A DNA stretch of 22,236 bases, from the NCBI GenBank assembly GCA_937901525.1, contig CALDHX010000007.1, positions 1-22,236 on the forward strand, read 5' to 3'. Position 1 is the stretch's first letter. Every line of letters begins with the position of its first letter. The position numbers and the translations under genes were made by a program. Origin of the DNA: an uncultured Bacteroidales bacterium. Lineage in GTDB: Bacteria > Bacteroidota > Bacteroidia > Bacteroidales > P3. A model generated the notes under the pieces. It had not been told where the DNA came from, did no database searches, and saw only the letters and a program-made list of their open reading frames with translations. Of the stretch, positions 15,135 to 22,236 are shown piece by piece.

Positions 15135-16109
15135 ATGAAAAAGACTTTACTATTTTTATGCCTTTTGTTTTTTGTAAGCCAATTGCATTCGCAAAATATA
15201 ATGCTACAAAACGCAGAAAGAGAGTTACATTCTCTAATGAATGTAATGTTTAGCTCAAAAGATGATAATGAGAGATTTAATGCTAATGAGAAATTTATCA
15301 ATATTTTAGATAATGTCTTAGAATATCCAAATAGTTTTGACTATCCTTTTAATAGTTTAGACAAAATAAGTATTCTTGCTTCCTCAGATAAGAGATTTAA
15401 AATATTTACTTGGGCTGTTTTTTCAAACGAAGGCGTTTATGATAACTTTGGAATGATTCAGGCAAGAAACGAAAATACAGAAGAATACGAAATATATCGT
15501 CTTTATGATAGGAGCGAGGAGGTTTTTTCGCCAGAAGAAGCAAAACTTGCAGATACATCTTGGTTTGGAGCGGTGTATTTTGATTTAATTACAACAAAAA
15601 ATGAAAATATTACCTATTATACACTTCTTGGTTGGGACGGAAAGGACATTTATTCAAAGAGAAAAATCATAGAACCAATTACTTTTAAAAGAAATTCAGG
15701 ACGACCAAGTTTTGGAGCATCTATTTTTCATAAAGAAAAGCAATTAAAGCGTATGATATTTGAGTATGCTCCAACAGCTTCATTTAATTTGAAATGGGAT
15801 AATCAATATTATACAGAGGGAGGCGTAAAAAAAGCCAAACAAAAAGGATTAAAAAAGAATAAACCATTTGAAACAGAAGCACAAAAAGTTGAAAAGTCTC
15901 AAATGATAATATATGAAGAATTGGAACCGATGTATGATGGGTTAGGAATGGTGAAAAATCTAAGTGTACCTTCAGGAAAAGTTGTTGGATTGAGATTTGA
16001 AAGAGGCAAGTGGAGGAAAATAGAAAATTTAATTCCTCGTAATTCAAAGAAAAAGAATGAAATAGATATAAATAATTATGACTTTAATAGAGAAAAACGA
16101 CTCTATTAA
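15135..16109 (+). CDS. Exported protein of unknown function
   Basis: This protein of 324 residues has a typical signal peptide (MKKTLLFLCLLFFVSQLHSQ, cleavage near LHS/QN). The mature part has an amphipathic N-terminal region, then aromatic-rich beta-type segments: FKIFTWAVFSNEGVYDNFG, then YYTLLGWDGKD and FEYAPTASFNLKWD. A K-rich linker follows, and near the C-terminus IIYEELEPMYDGLGMVKNLSVP. The YTLLGWDG and MIFEYAP segments recall a Bacteroidota-specific family of exported proteins of unknown role. I recognise no catalytic motif. It lies 22 bp after priA and 48 bp before the TonB receptor, on the same strand, so it may be the first gene of a receptor unit or the last of the priA unit. Confidence 0.75.
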   Translation: MKKTLLFLCLLFFVSQLHSQNIMLQNAERELHSLMNVMFSSKDDNERFNANEKFINILDNVLEYPNSFDYPFNSLDKISILASSDKRFKIFTWAVFSNEGVYDNFGMIQARNENTEEYEIYRLYDRSEEVFSPEEAKLADTSWFGAVYFDLITTKNENITYYTLLGWDGKDIYSKRKIIEPITFKRNSGRPSFGASIFHKEKQLKRMIFEYAPTASFNLKWDNQYYTEGGVKKAKQKGLKKNKPFETEAQKVEKSQMIIYEELEPMYDGLGMVKNLSVPSGKVVGLRFERGKWRKIENLIPRNSKKKNEIDINNYDFNREKRLY

Positions 16110-16157
16110 TGTAAGGTTTTAGAAAAAAAGCTGTCTATTTAAGAAAAACAATAAGAG

Positions 16158-18416
16158 ATGAAGAAATATTTATTTTTAGTAGCATTATTAAGCATATCAT
16201 TCAGTGCCATATCACAAAAAATTACAGGCGTAGTATATGATAAAAAGACAAAAGAAACCCTACCTTCTGCAAATATTTATTGGCTTCAAGGAGGTGGAGG
16301 AACAATTACCGATATTGATGGTAATTTCACAATAGAGAAAAAGAAATCTAATCAAACAAAACTAATATTCAGTTACACAGGTTATGCAAATGACACTGTT
16401 GAAATTAAAGATAAATCATCTTTAAAAATATATCTTACACAAACAGGTACAACTCTTTCAACCTTTGAAGTAAGAGAAAGAATGAAAAGTACCTATATTT
16501 CAAAAACCTCATTAGAAAACAAAGAAATTATTTCAGGAGAAGGATTAAAACATTTAGCATGTTGTAATCTTGGAGAAAGTTTTGAAAACTCTGCATCAGT
16601 TGATGTAGGATATTCTGATGCTGTTTCAGGTAGTAAACAAATTCAATTATTAGGACTTACAGGAGTTTATTCTCAGATACTTTTAGAAAATATGCCATTT
16701 CTAAGAGGTCTATCTGCACCTTTTGGCCTTTCGTATGTTCCAGGAAATTGGATGGAAAGCATATCAATCAGTAAAGGCGTTGCAACAGTTAAGCATGGTT
16801 ATGAAACAATTACAGGAATCATAGACTTGGAATATGATAAACCACATAAGGCCGATTTATTTTCTTTCAATGCTTATATGAATAATGAATTAAAAACAGA
16901 GTTTAATGTAAAAGCAAATAGAATTATAAATGACAATTTAGCAACAGGATTATTTGTTTATGGAACTTACAATGGTTTTAAATCATTTGATCACTTAGGA
17001 AACAATGGAAAAGGAGATGGATTTAGAGATTATCCTTCTCAAACACAAATTAACGTAGCAAATCGTTGGAATTATGAAGTTCACGATGGACTTTGCTCTC
17101 AAACCTTAATCAACTACACACACGAAGAACGTTTAGGCGGACAAATGGCGTTTACAAAAGATATGAAAGGTAGCGATTCCATATATGGATTAGGAGGAAC
17201 AGTTGACAGAGTACACTTCTTTACAAAGAATGGAGCACCTATTGGAAATACATCTTCATTTGGAACACAACTTTCAGCAACATATTTCAAACAAGAAGCC
17301 TTTTATGGACTATCTTCTTACGAAGGAGTAGAAACAGACGTATATGCAAACGCTCTTGTAAACACTATGGTTCGCGGAGGACATAATGTAGACTTTGGAG
17401 CAAGTTTTCGTTATACCGATATGCAAGAAAATCTTTTTTCAACACCATATATAGGAGCAAATTTATTTTCCTCACTTAATCAAGCAGAGAATTTAAGAGC
17501 AAATTTTGCGAAAGAAGAAATAGTACCAGGTGTTTTTGGACAATTTAACTTCATTTACGACAAAATATTTGTAGCAACAGCAGGTCTTCGTTACGATTAC
17601 AACTCACATTACGCAAAACACATAATAACACCAAGACTTCATTTTCGTTGGAAGATAACAGACGATTTGATATTTAGAGGAGCAGCAGGAAAAGGATTCC
17701 GTTCATCAAATATAATAGCAGATAATTTTGGAATCTTAGCCTCATCAAGAGACATAATAATAAACGAAGTCTTAGATATGGAAGAAGCATACAATGCAGG
17801 CGTTAATCTATCATACTCTTTCAATATTGCAGATGATAGAGAAATGTCAATCGCCTTAGATTACTATCACACAAACTTTGTAAATCAAGTAGTAATGGAC
17901 TTAGATCAAGATGCAAATCAAGTACATTTCTACAATCTTGATGGAAAGAGCTTTTCCGATGCAGCACAATTAGATGTTAATATAGAGCCTTTAACAGGAT
18001 TTAACATTACCTTAGCAGGTCGTTATAACAATGTGAAGACAACCTATCACGGAGAATTGATGGAAAAACCATACGTTTCAAAATGGAAAGGGTTAGTAGT
18101 ACTTTCTTATAAGACAAAGTATGATAAATGGATGTTTGACCTAACAACACAATTCAATGGCAAACAAAGAATACCTCTAAACGTAGGAGAAAGACAAGGA
18201 TATGCCGATCCATACATATATATGTTAGGACAAATCACAAGAAAGTTCAAGAATCTTGACGTATATGTAGGAGTAGAAAACCTTACAAACCACACACAAG
18301 AAATCCCTGTAATAGGAGTAGATGAAATGTTCTCAAAACAATTTGACGCATCAGTAGTTTACGCACCTGTAATGGGACGATTGATTTACGCAGGACTTCG
18401 TTGGAATATTCAATAA
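16158..18416 (+). CDS. TonB-dependent outer-membrane receptor, probably for a metal
   Basis: This is an outer-membrane importer powered by TonB-ExbB-ExbD. The 752 residues comprise a signal peptide (to about 19), a carboxypeptidase-regulatory-like domain (20-95: ITGVVYDKKTKETLPSANI, TDIDGNFTI, SYTGY), a plug (about 110-228, with QIQLLGLTGVYSQILLENMP and SISISKGVATVKHGYETITG), and a barrel of about 520 residues ending YAGLRWNIQ. The plug carries an adjacent Cys pair (C135-C136, HLACCNLGESFE), a feature of a Bacteroidota receptor group found beside HMA-domain proteins. The gene downstream, 20 bp away, encodes exactly such a protein with a His-rich tail. I infer uptake of a transition metal (Cu, Zn or Ni) or a metal complex. 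There is no SusD partner, which argues against glycans. Confidence 0.87.
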   Translation: MKKYLFLVALLSISFSAISQKITGVVYDKKTKETLPSANIYWLQGGGGTITDIDGNFTIEKKKSNQTKLIFSYTGYANDTVEIKDKSSLKIYLTQTGTTLSTFEVRERMKSTYISKTSLENKEIISGEGLKHLACCNLGESFENSASVDVGYSDAVSGSKQIQLLGLTGVYSQILLENMPFLRGLSAPFGLSYVPGNWMESISISKGVATVKHGYETITGIIDLEYDKPHKADLFSFNAYMNNELKTEFNVKANRIINDNLATGLFVYGTYNGFKSFDHLGNNGKGDGFRDYPSQTQINVANRWNYEVHDGLCSQTLINYTHEERLGGQMAFTKDMKGSDSIYGLGGTVDRVHFFTKNGAPIGNTSSFGTQLSATYFKQEAFYGLSSYEGVETDVYANALVNTMVRGGHNVDFGASFRYTDMQENLFSTPYIGANLFSSLNQAENLRANFAKEEIVPGVFGQFNFIYDKIFVATAGLRYDYNSHYAKHIITPRLHFRWKITDDLIFRGAAGKGFRSSNIIADNFGILASSRDIIINEVLDMEEAYNAGVNLSYSFNIADDREMSIALDYYHTNFVNQVVMDLDQDANQVHFYNLDGKSFSDAAQLDVNIEPLTGFNITLAGRYNNVKTTYHGELMEKPYVSKWKGLVVLSYKTKYDKWMFDLTTQFNGKQRIPLNVGERQGYADPYIYMLGQITRKFKNLDVYVGVENLTNHTQEIPVIGVDEMFSKQFDASVVYAPVMGRLIYAGLRWNIQ

Positions 18417-18436
18417 TAAAAAAATAAATTAAAAAA

Positions 18437-18895
18437 ATGAAGAAGTTTTTTTTAGTAGCCATGATGGCAATTTTTGCTTTCGCAACAGCAAACGCACAAG
18501 AGCAAGCAGTAGCAGAAGAACAAACAGTACAAATATCTTTACCAAAGTATTGTTGTTCAGAATCAGATGCTTTAATTGAAAAAACCTTAGCATACGAAAA
18601 AGGAGTAGAGAGTTTTCAATTAAATCCTATTACAAAATCAGTATTAGTTACATTCAAAACAAAGAAAACTAATCAATTGAAAATAGAAAAAGCATTAGCA
18701 AAAGCAGGATTTGAAACACCAAACTGCAAAGCTAACGAAAGAGCAGTAGCAAAACTACCAAATTGTTGCAAAAACACAGCAAGAGGATTAGAATCAGGTT
18801 GCGGACATCACCACGGACATGACCACAATCACGATCATCAACACTCAGAAGGTTGCGGACACGATCACAATCACGACCACAATCACAAACACTAA
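18437..18895 (+). CDS. Exported HMA-like metal-binding protein with His-rich tail
   Basis: This is a 152-residue protein with a signal peptide (MKKFFLVAMMAIFAFATANA). Residues 31-95 have the ferredoxin-like pattern of heavy-metal-associated domains (VQISLPKYCC, IEKTLAYEKGVESFQLNP, SVLVTFKTKKTN, IEKALAKAGFETP). The usual CxxC is replaced by adjacent Cys39-Cys40. A second CC lies at 110-111, with further Cys at 97, 122 and 140. The last 33 residues hold 14 His in HD/HN repeats. It is a likely periplasmic or surface metal chaperone or buffer that hands metal to or from the receptor encoded 20 bp upstream. Cys favours Cu(I) or Zn, and the His run favours Zn, Ni or Cu(II); the metal cannot be fixed from sequence. 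The stop lies only 5 bp from the stop of the convergent TPR gene. Confidence 0.87.
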   Translation: MKKFFLVAMMAIFAFATANAQEQAVAEEQTVQISLPKYCCSESDALIEKTLAYEKGVESFQLNPITKSVLVTFKTKKTNQLKIEKALAKAGFETPNCKANERAVAKLPNCCKNTARGLESGCGHHHGHDHNHDHQHSEGCGHDHNHDHNHKH

Positions 18896-18900
18896 GAAAA

Positions 18901-20244
18901 CTATTCATCTTCTCTCTCAACAGCCTCTTCTGAGCAATATTCTGTTTGAGAATTAATAGCCGCCTTACAGCCTGCATCTATTGAAATTTGAAAATAGTAG
19001 CAGGCTTTTTCTTTATCTTCAAGTTTAAGATAACACAATCCCAAATAATGAGTAATATCACCGAAATTAGCATTAAGCAAATAAGCTTCCTTTAAATATT
19101 TAATAGCCTTTTTATAATTTCTTCTCTCATAATTTAAACGTCCAAGATTATAAAAAGAATCACTATGATAAGGCTCTTTCTTAATAGAAATCAAATAATG
19201 CTCAATAGCCTTATCCACAAGACCATTATGCTCATAAGCCAAACCAATATTATTATTAATAAACTCTGCATTAGGATTCATCTTAATAGCAGTTTGAAAC
19301 TCAAAAAGAGCATCAGCATGTTTGCCCAAATTAGTAAAAACAATACCCCTATAATTAAAATAATCCGCAACAGTATCACACATATCAATAGCAATATTCA
19401 AATCATCTAAGGCATACTTATATTCAAGCACCTCATTAAAACAAACCCCACGAAGAAAATAATACTCAGCCTTAGCATTTTTTTCCAAAGCAAGGTTTAA
19501 ATCCTCAATAGCGCCAAAAAAATCTCTTTCATAACCCTTAGCCTTAGCCCTATTCATATATAAATCACCCGATTTCTCGCCCAAATCTTCTGCTTGATAA
19601 AAATAAGAAACAGCAGACAAATACTCACTTTGCTCACACTTAATCAACCCCATAACATACGAAGACCAAGCAGTAGGCTCCTTGTCAATAAAAGCAGCAA
19701 ACTTATTATAAGCATTAATATACTCCTTAGCCTGAAAATAAAAATAAGCCGCCATCAAATTATACAAAGTCTTATCCTCATCTTCATCAAGAAAAGCAAC
19801 ATAACCATCAATAAAATTAGCAATTTTCTTCAAATCCCTCTTACCAAGAATAGCAATCCTATAAAAAAACTTCTTTTCCCCCTCATCATACAACTCAACA
19901 AGCCTTTCCATAGCATCTTCCATATTCTTAGGCGAATCAATCATATAAAAAACAGTTAAAATCTCGCTCAATTGCGAAGAATAATCCTCCCTTTCTGCAA
20001 TTTCCAGACAAAGCTTTGCCTCTTTATGCTTACCAATCTTATAATAACAAAAAGCCTTCTTAGGAAAAAGACTCCAAGCCGTATCAATATCCACCTTTTC
20101 AATACCCTCAATATAAGAAATAGCCGACATATAGCGAGCCGAATCAATTTTCGCCTGCACAATATCATCAGCATAAAACCTATTCTGAGCAAAAGAAACA
20201 ACAGAAAACAAAACGAAAACAATAAAACAAAGAAAAGACCTCAT
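18901..20244 (-). CDS. Exported TPR-repeat protein
   Basis: This protein of 447 residues has a signal peptide (MRSFLCFIVFVLFSVVSFAQ). The rest is helical and consists largely of tetratricopeptide repeats. The clearest run from about residue 195 to 425 (AVSYFYQAEDLGEKSGDLYMNR, AIEDLNLALEKNAKAEYYFLRG, ALDDLNIAIDMCD, AIEHYLISIKKEP, AIKYLKEAYLLNAN, with spacings near 34). The N-terminal half contains more divergent repeats. It is a scaffold for protein contacts in the periplasm, and the partner is unknown. The start codon overlaps the stop of the upstream YrdC-family gene (ATGA at 20244-20241), so the two are translationally coupled. Third codon positions are mostly T or G, unlike the minus-strand genes at 1.7-9 kb. 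There is no terminator between this gene and the convergent HMA gene. Confidence 0.88.
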   Translation of the reverse strand: MRSFLCFIVFVLFSVVSFAQNRFYADDIVQAKIDSARYMSAISYIEGIEKVDIDTAWSLFPKKAFCYYKIGKHKEAKLCLEIAEREDYSSQLSEILTVFYMIDSPKNMEDAMERLVELYDEGEKKFFYRIAILGKRDLKKIANFIDGYVAFLDEDEDKTLYNLMAAYFYFQAKEYINAYNKFAAFIDKEPTAWSSYVMGLIKCEQSEYLSAVSYFYQAEDLGEKSGDLYMNRAKAKGYERDFFGAIEDLNLALEKNAKAEYYFLRGVCFNEVLEYKYALDDLNIAIDMCDTVADYFNYRGIVFTNLGKHADALFEFQTAIKMNPNAEFINNNIGLAYEHNGLVDKAIEHYLISIKKEPYHSDSFYNLGRLNYERRNYKKAIKYLKEAYLLNANFGDITHYLGLCYLKLEDKEKACYYFQISIDAGCKAAINSQTEYCSEEAVEREDE

Positions 20245-20855
20245 AAACCTAACTCACCACACCCCTCTCTTGTGATTTCAGCCTCACCACTCACACAATC
20301 AACCACAGTAGAAGGCATAAAACTCAAACAACCACCACCAACCATAGCCTCAACCTTACCTTCCCATTCTTCCCACACCAATTCCTCATTAGTATATTCT
20401 TCAAAATCCCTATCCACAGAAGGAATAGAGCTAACAAGCAAAGGCCTTTCCAAACGATTGACCAGCTCCAAAGCAAAATCACAATCAGGAATCCTTATAC
20501 CAATAGACTTCTTTTTATTTTGAAAAATCTTAGGCACCAAACCACTCGCCTGAAAAACAAAAGTAAAAGCACCAGGAGTATTAGACTTCAAAAGCTTAAA
20601 CAAATCATTAGAAATAGGCTTCGTAAAAGAAGAAACCATACTAATATTATTACAAATAATAGAGAAATCGGACTTTTCAAGCTTCTTACCTTTCAAATCA
20701 GCCAACCTTCGAGCCGCCTTTACCGAATTAACATCGCAAGCAAAGGCATAAAAAGTATCAGTAGGAATAATAACAACGCCATCAGACTCTAAAATCTTAA
20801 CAATAGAATCAACAACCTTATCATCAAAACCATTATCGTAAATAGGGAAAAACAT
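20241..20855 (-). CDS. YrdC/Sua5/YciO-family protein (threonylcarbamoyl-AMP synthase-like)
   Basis: This cytoplasmic protein of 204 residues has the YrdC fold. Members make threonylcarbamoyl-AMP from threonine, bicarbonate and ATP for the t6A37 modification of ANN-decoding tRNAs. It shows PTDTFYAFACDV (31-42), KGKKLEKSDFSIIC (55-68), PGAFTFVFQ (94-102), SIGIRIPDC (117-125), PLLVSS (138-143) and PSTVVDC (181-187). The KxR(P) segment is altered to KGKKLEK and the pattern is nearer to the YciO subgroup, so TsaC activity is likely but not certain. The C-terminal Sua5 domain is absent. The gene starts 26 bp after tRNA-Leu, probably on the same transcript, and overlaps the TPR gene by 4 bp. Confidence 0.85.
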   Translation of the reverse strand: MFFPIYDNGFDDKVVDSIVKILESDGVVIIPTDTFYAFACDVNSVKAARRLADLKGKKLEKSDFSIICNNISMVSSFTKPISNDLFKLLKSNTPGAFTFVFQASGLVPKIFQNKKKSIGIRIPDCDFALELVNRLERPLLVSSIPSVDRDFEEYTNEELVWEEWEGKVEAMVGGGCLSFMPSTVVDCVSGEAEITREGCGELGL

Positions 20856-20881
20856 AAAAACTTATAAAAAAAAGATAAATG

Positions 20882-20965
20882 TGCCCGGGACAAGACTTGA
20901 ACTTGCACGTCAAAACTGACACCACCCCCTCAAAGTGGCGTGTCTACCAATTCCACCACCCGGGC
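20882..20965 (-). tRNA. tRNA-Leu (anticodon GAG)
   Basis: This is an 84-nt class II tRNA on the minus strand. Acceptor GCCCGGG/CCCGGGC; D-loop GGAATTGGTAGACACG typical of tRNA-Leu; anticodon stem CCACT/GGTGG with loop TTGAGGG, anticodon GAG at 20931-20929. It has a long variable arm and T-arm GCAAG-TTCAAGT-CTTGT, with discriminator A. CCA is not encoded. Confidence 0.96.
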
Positions 20966-20974
20966 ATTGCTTTG

Positions 20975-21005
20975 CAAAATTACAAAAAATATAAATAACA
21001 ACAAA
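20975..21005 (-). promoter_or_regulatory. Bacteroidota-type promoter of tRNA-Leu and probably the YrdC-TPR genes
   Basis: The minus strand has TTTG at 21005-21002 and TAATTTTG at 20982-20975, 19 bp apart. Transcription would begin a few bases before the mature tRNA 5' end at 20965. No other promoter is seen before the YrdC-family gene. Confidence 0.65.
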
Positions 21006-21018
21006 TAAACAAAAGAAA

Positions 21019-21066
21019 AAACAATAAAAAAGCGTTTCAAAACTCCGAAACGCTTTTTTATTGTTT
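21019..21066 (-). terminator. Intrinsic terminator of the T9SS repeat protein gene
   Basis: A 20-bp perfect stem pairs 21019-21038 with 21047-21066 around an 8-nt loop. The core is AAGCGTTTC/GAAACGCTT with A/T extensions. It lies 8 bp after the stop of the minus-strand gene and directly upstream of the tRNA-Leu promoter. Confidence 0.85.
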
Positions 21067-21073
21067 AAACACT

Positions 21074-22236
21074 TTATTGCTTAATCACTTTCTGCATCGT
21101 GGTCTTTTCCTCATTTGTTAATCTCAAATAATAAGCACCACTTGGCAAGGATTCAATGTTTATTGTCTTTGCATTAGAGAAAGTAAAGATTGTTTTTCCT
21201 GTTAAATCAATTACTTCTACCTTTTCTATCTTTTGACTGAAAGTAATCTTGCTGTCAGTAGGATTAGGATAGAATGAAAGTTCAGTTTCTTCAATATCTA
21301 TCAAAGAACTATTAACCGAAAGCACAAGAGTAATAGTACTATCGCAACCTGCTTCGGATTGAAGATTTTGAACGTAAGTACCAGCTTCACTTTCGTTGAA
21401 ACCAAACTCAGCGTATGTTTCTCCTGCGTTTATTGTTGCATTGATAGTAGTATCAAAAGTTGGATTAACATTTAGAGTAAGCGTAACAATACTATCGCAA
21501 CCGTTTACAGAAGTTAATGTTTGAGTGTAAACACCTGCTTCGCTTACGTTAAATCCATTTTCTGTGTAAACTTGTCCTTGACAAATTGTTGCAGAAAGTT
21601 CTGTATTGAAAGTTGGATTAACGTTTAAAGTAAGCGTAACAATACTATCGCAACCGTTTGCAGAAGTTAATGTTTGAGTGTAAACACCTGCTTCGCTCAC
21701 GTTAAATCCATTTTCATTGTAAACTTGACCTTGACAAATTGTTGCAGAAAGTTCTGTATTGAAAGTTGGAAGAACGTTTAAAGAAAGCGTAACAATACTA
21801 TCAAACCCATTTGAAGCAGTTAAAATTTGCGTATAAACACCTGCTTCGCTTACGTTAAATCCGTTTTCTGTGTAAGTTTGTCCTTGACAAATTGTTGCCG
21901 AAAGTTCTGTATTGAAAACAGGAATAATATTTAAAGAAAGCGTAACAATACTATCGCAACCATCTTCTGTTATTAAAATTCGCGTATAAGTACCCTCTTC
22001 GTTTACGTCAAATCCAAATTCAGTGTATGTTTCTCCTGCATTTATTGTTGCATTGATAATAGTATCAAATAAAATAGAGTCAAAAATTGCAGTAAAAGAA
22101 GTATCGCTTGAAAGGGTAACTATTCTTGGGTTTTCTGTATTTCCGTCATTCCAACTTACGAATTGATAACAAATGTTTGCTGTTGCAGTAAGCGTTGCAG
22201 TAGAACAATTATTCCTTTCAATCGCTACACTTCCTC
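21074..22236 (-). CDS. C-terminal part of a large T9SS-secreted repeat protein (N-terminus outside window)
   Basis: The frame is open from the window edge to TAA at 21074, giving about 387 residues with no start needed inside the window. The order from the edge is as follows. First a segment of the WNDG...PRIVTLSSDTSFTAIF type, resembling the divergent InlB-like beta repeats common in Bacteroidota surface proteins. Then five 51-residue repeats (xATIxxGExYxExGFN, EAGxYTQxLxSxxGCDS, IVTLTLNVxPTF) between 22054 and 21290. Finally a type A T9SS sorting domain of about 70 residues (LSFYPNPTDSKITF, VEVIDLTGKTIF, SGAYYLRL, KVIKQ). The C-terminal domain should direct export through the type IX system and attachment to the cell surface. 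It is probably an adhesin or surface-layer protein; the binding partner is unknown. Confidence 0.9.
   Translation of the reverse strand, partial: GSVAIERNNCSTATLTATANICYQFVSWNDGNTENPRIVTLSSDTSFTAIFDSILFDTIINATINAGETYTEFGFDVNEEGTYTRILITEDGCDSIVTLSLNIIPVFNTELSATICQGQTYTENGFNVSEAGVYTQILTASNGFDSIVTLSLNVLPTFNTELSATICQGQVYNENGFNVSEAGVYTQTLTSANGCDSIVTLTLNVNPTFNTELSATICQGQVYTENGFNVSEAGVYTQTLTSVNGCDSIVTLTLNVNPTFDTTINATINAGETYAEFGFNESEAGTYVQNLQSEAGCDSTITLVLSVNSSLIDIEETELSFYPNPTDSKITFSQKIEKVEVIDLTGKTIFTFSNAKTINIESLPSGAYYLRLTNEEKTTMQKVIKQ
21290..22054 (-). repeat. Five tandem 153-bp coding repeats
   Basis: The unit starts are at 22054, 21901, 21748, 21595 and 21442 on the minus strand, each exactly 153 bp long. 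The word GCGTAAC (plus strand) recurs at 21481, 21634, 21787 and 21940. Units 2-4 share the ATICQGQ/ENGFNV version. Units 1 and 5 share the ATINAGET/EFGF version. Confidence 0.92.

Noticed and set aside
16110..16157. A dedicated promoter for the TonB receptor
   Set aside because: The 48-bp gap contains no TAnnTTTG or TTTG pair. Transcription probably comes from upstream.
18437..18895. Nickel-specific chaperone (HypB/SlyD-like) from the His-rich tail
   Set aside because: There is a signal peptide and an HMA-like domain but no GTPase or prolyl isomerase domain, so only general metal binding is supported.
19972..20523. A 183-codon + strand open frame across the TPR and YrdC-family genes
   Set aside because: It lies antisense to two well-supported genes, has a low-complexity N/K/S/T-rich product, and exists because the coding strand there avoids A- and C-ending codons.

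Overview
The window comes from a low-GC member of the Bacteroidota. The main reasons are: start regions that mostly lack Shine-Dalgarno sequences; several promoters of the Bacteroidota type (TTTG, 19 bp, TAnnTTTG); a secreted repeat protein ending in a type IX secretion sorting domain; a DUF4290 protein; a TonB-dependent receptor with an N-terminal carboxypeptidase-regulatory-like domain; and a degenerate formimidoylglutamase-like protein of a kind common in this phylum. I cannot name the genus. Most of the window is chromosomal housekeeping. I see no insertion sequence, phage gene, CRISPR array or rRNA.

Layout. Positions 1-45 hold the last codons of a + strand gene, followed by a shared terminator. 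A minus-strand gene for a secreted PEGA-like protein (134-1075) has an elaborate 5' region of about 500 bp: a four-unit 22-bp dyad array (1485-1572), a strong promoter (1409-1439), and a structured leader RNA with two competing folds, one of them terminator-like (1151-1295). From 9037 down to 1718 lies one long minus-strand unit: corA, tRNA-Arg(CCG), a CPBP membrane protease, a UvrD/PcrA helicase, DUF4290, murA and an arginase-fold protein. A divergent region (8978-9120) separates it from a + strand run: pgk, an SDR oxidoreductase, meaB, a META-domain lipoprotein and priA, then an unknown exported protein, a TonB-dependent receptor and a His-rich HMA protein. The last two look like a metal-uptake pair. 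Convergent to them, on the minus strand, are tRNA-Leu(GAG), a YrdC/YciO-family protein and a TPR protein. A strong terminator and the 3' part of a large T9SS-secreted repeat protein close the window at 21074-22236.

How the genes work together. The corA-to-arginase unit mixes Mg2+ uptake, DNA repair and the first committed step of peptidoglycan synthesis. The pgk-priA unit mixes glycolysis, cobalamin-enzyme maintenance and replication restart. These look like housekeeping co-transcription rather than pathways. The receptor/HMA pair is the clearest functional module: an outer-membrane importer and an exported metal-binding partner, each with an adjacent Cys-Cys pair. The most unusual non-coding region is 1075-1572, where an operator-like array, a promoter and a switch-like leader are stacked upstream of one gene. 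Synonymous codon choice also reverses between the minus-strand genes at 1.7-9 kb (A/C-ending) and those at 18.9-20.9 kb (T/G-ending), which points to a strand-composition switch inside the window.
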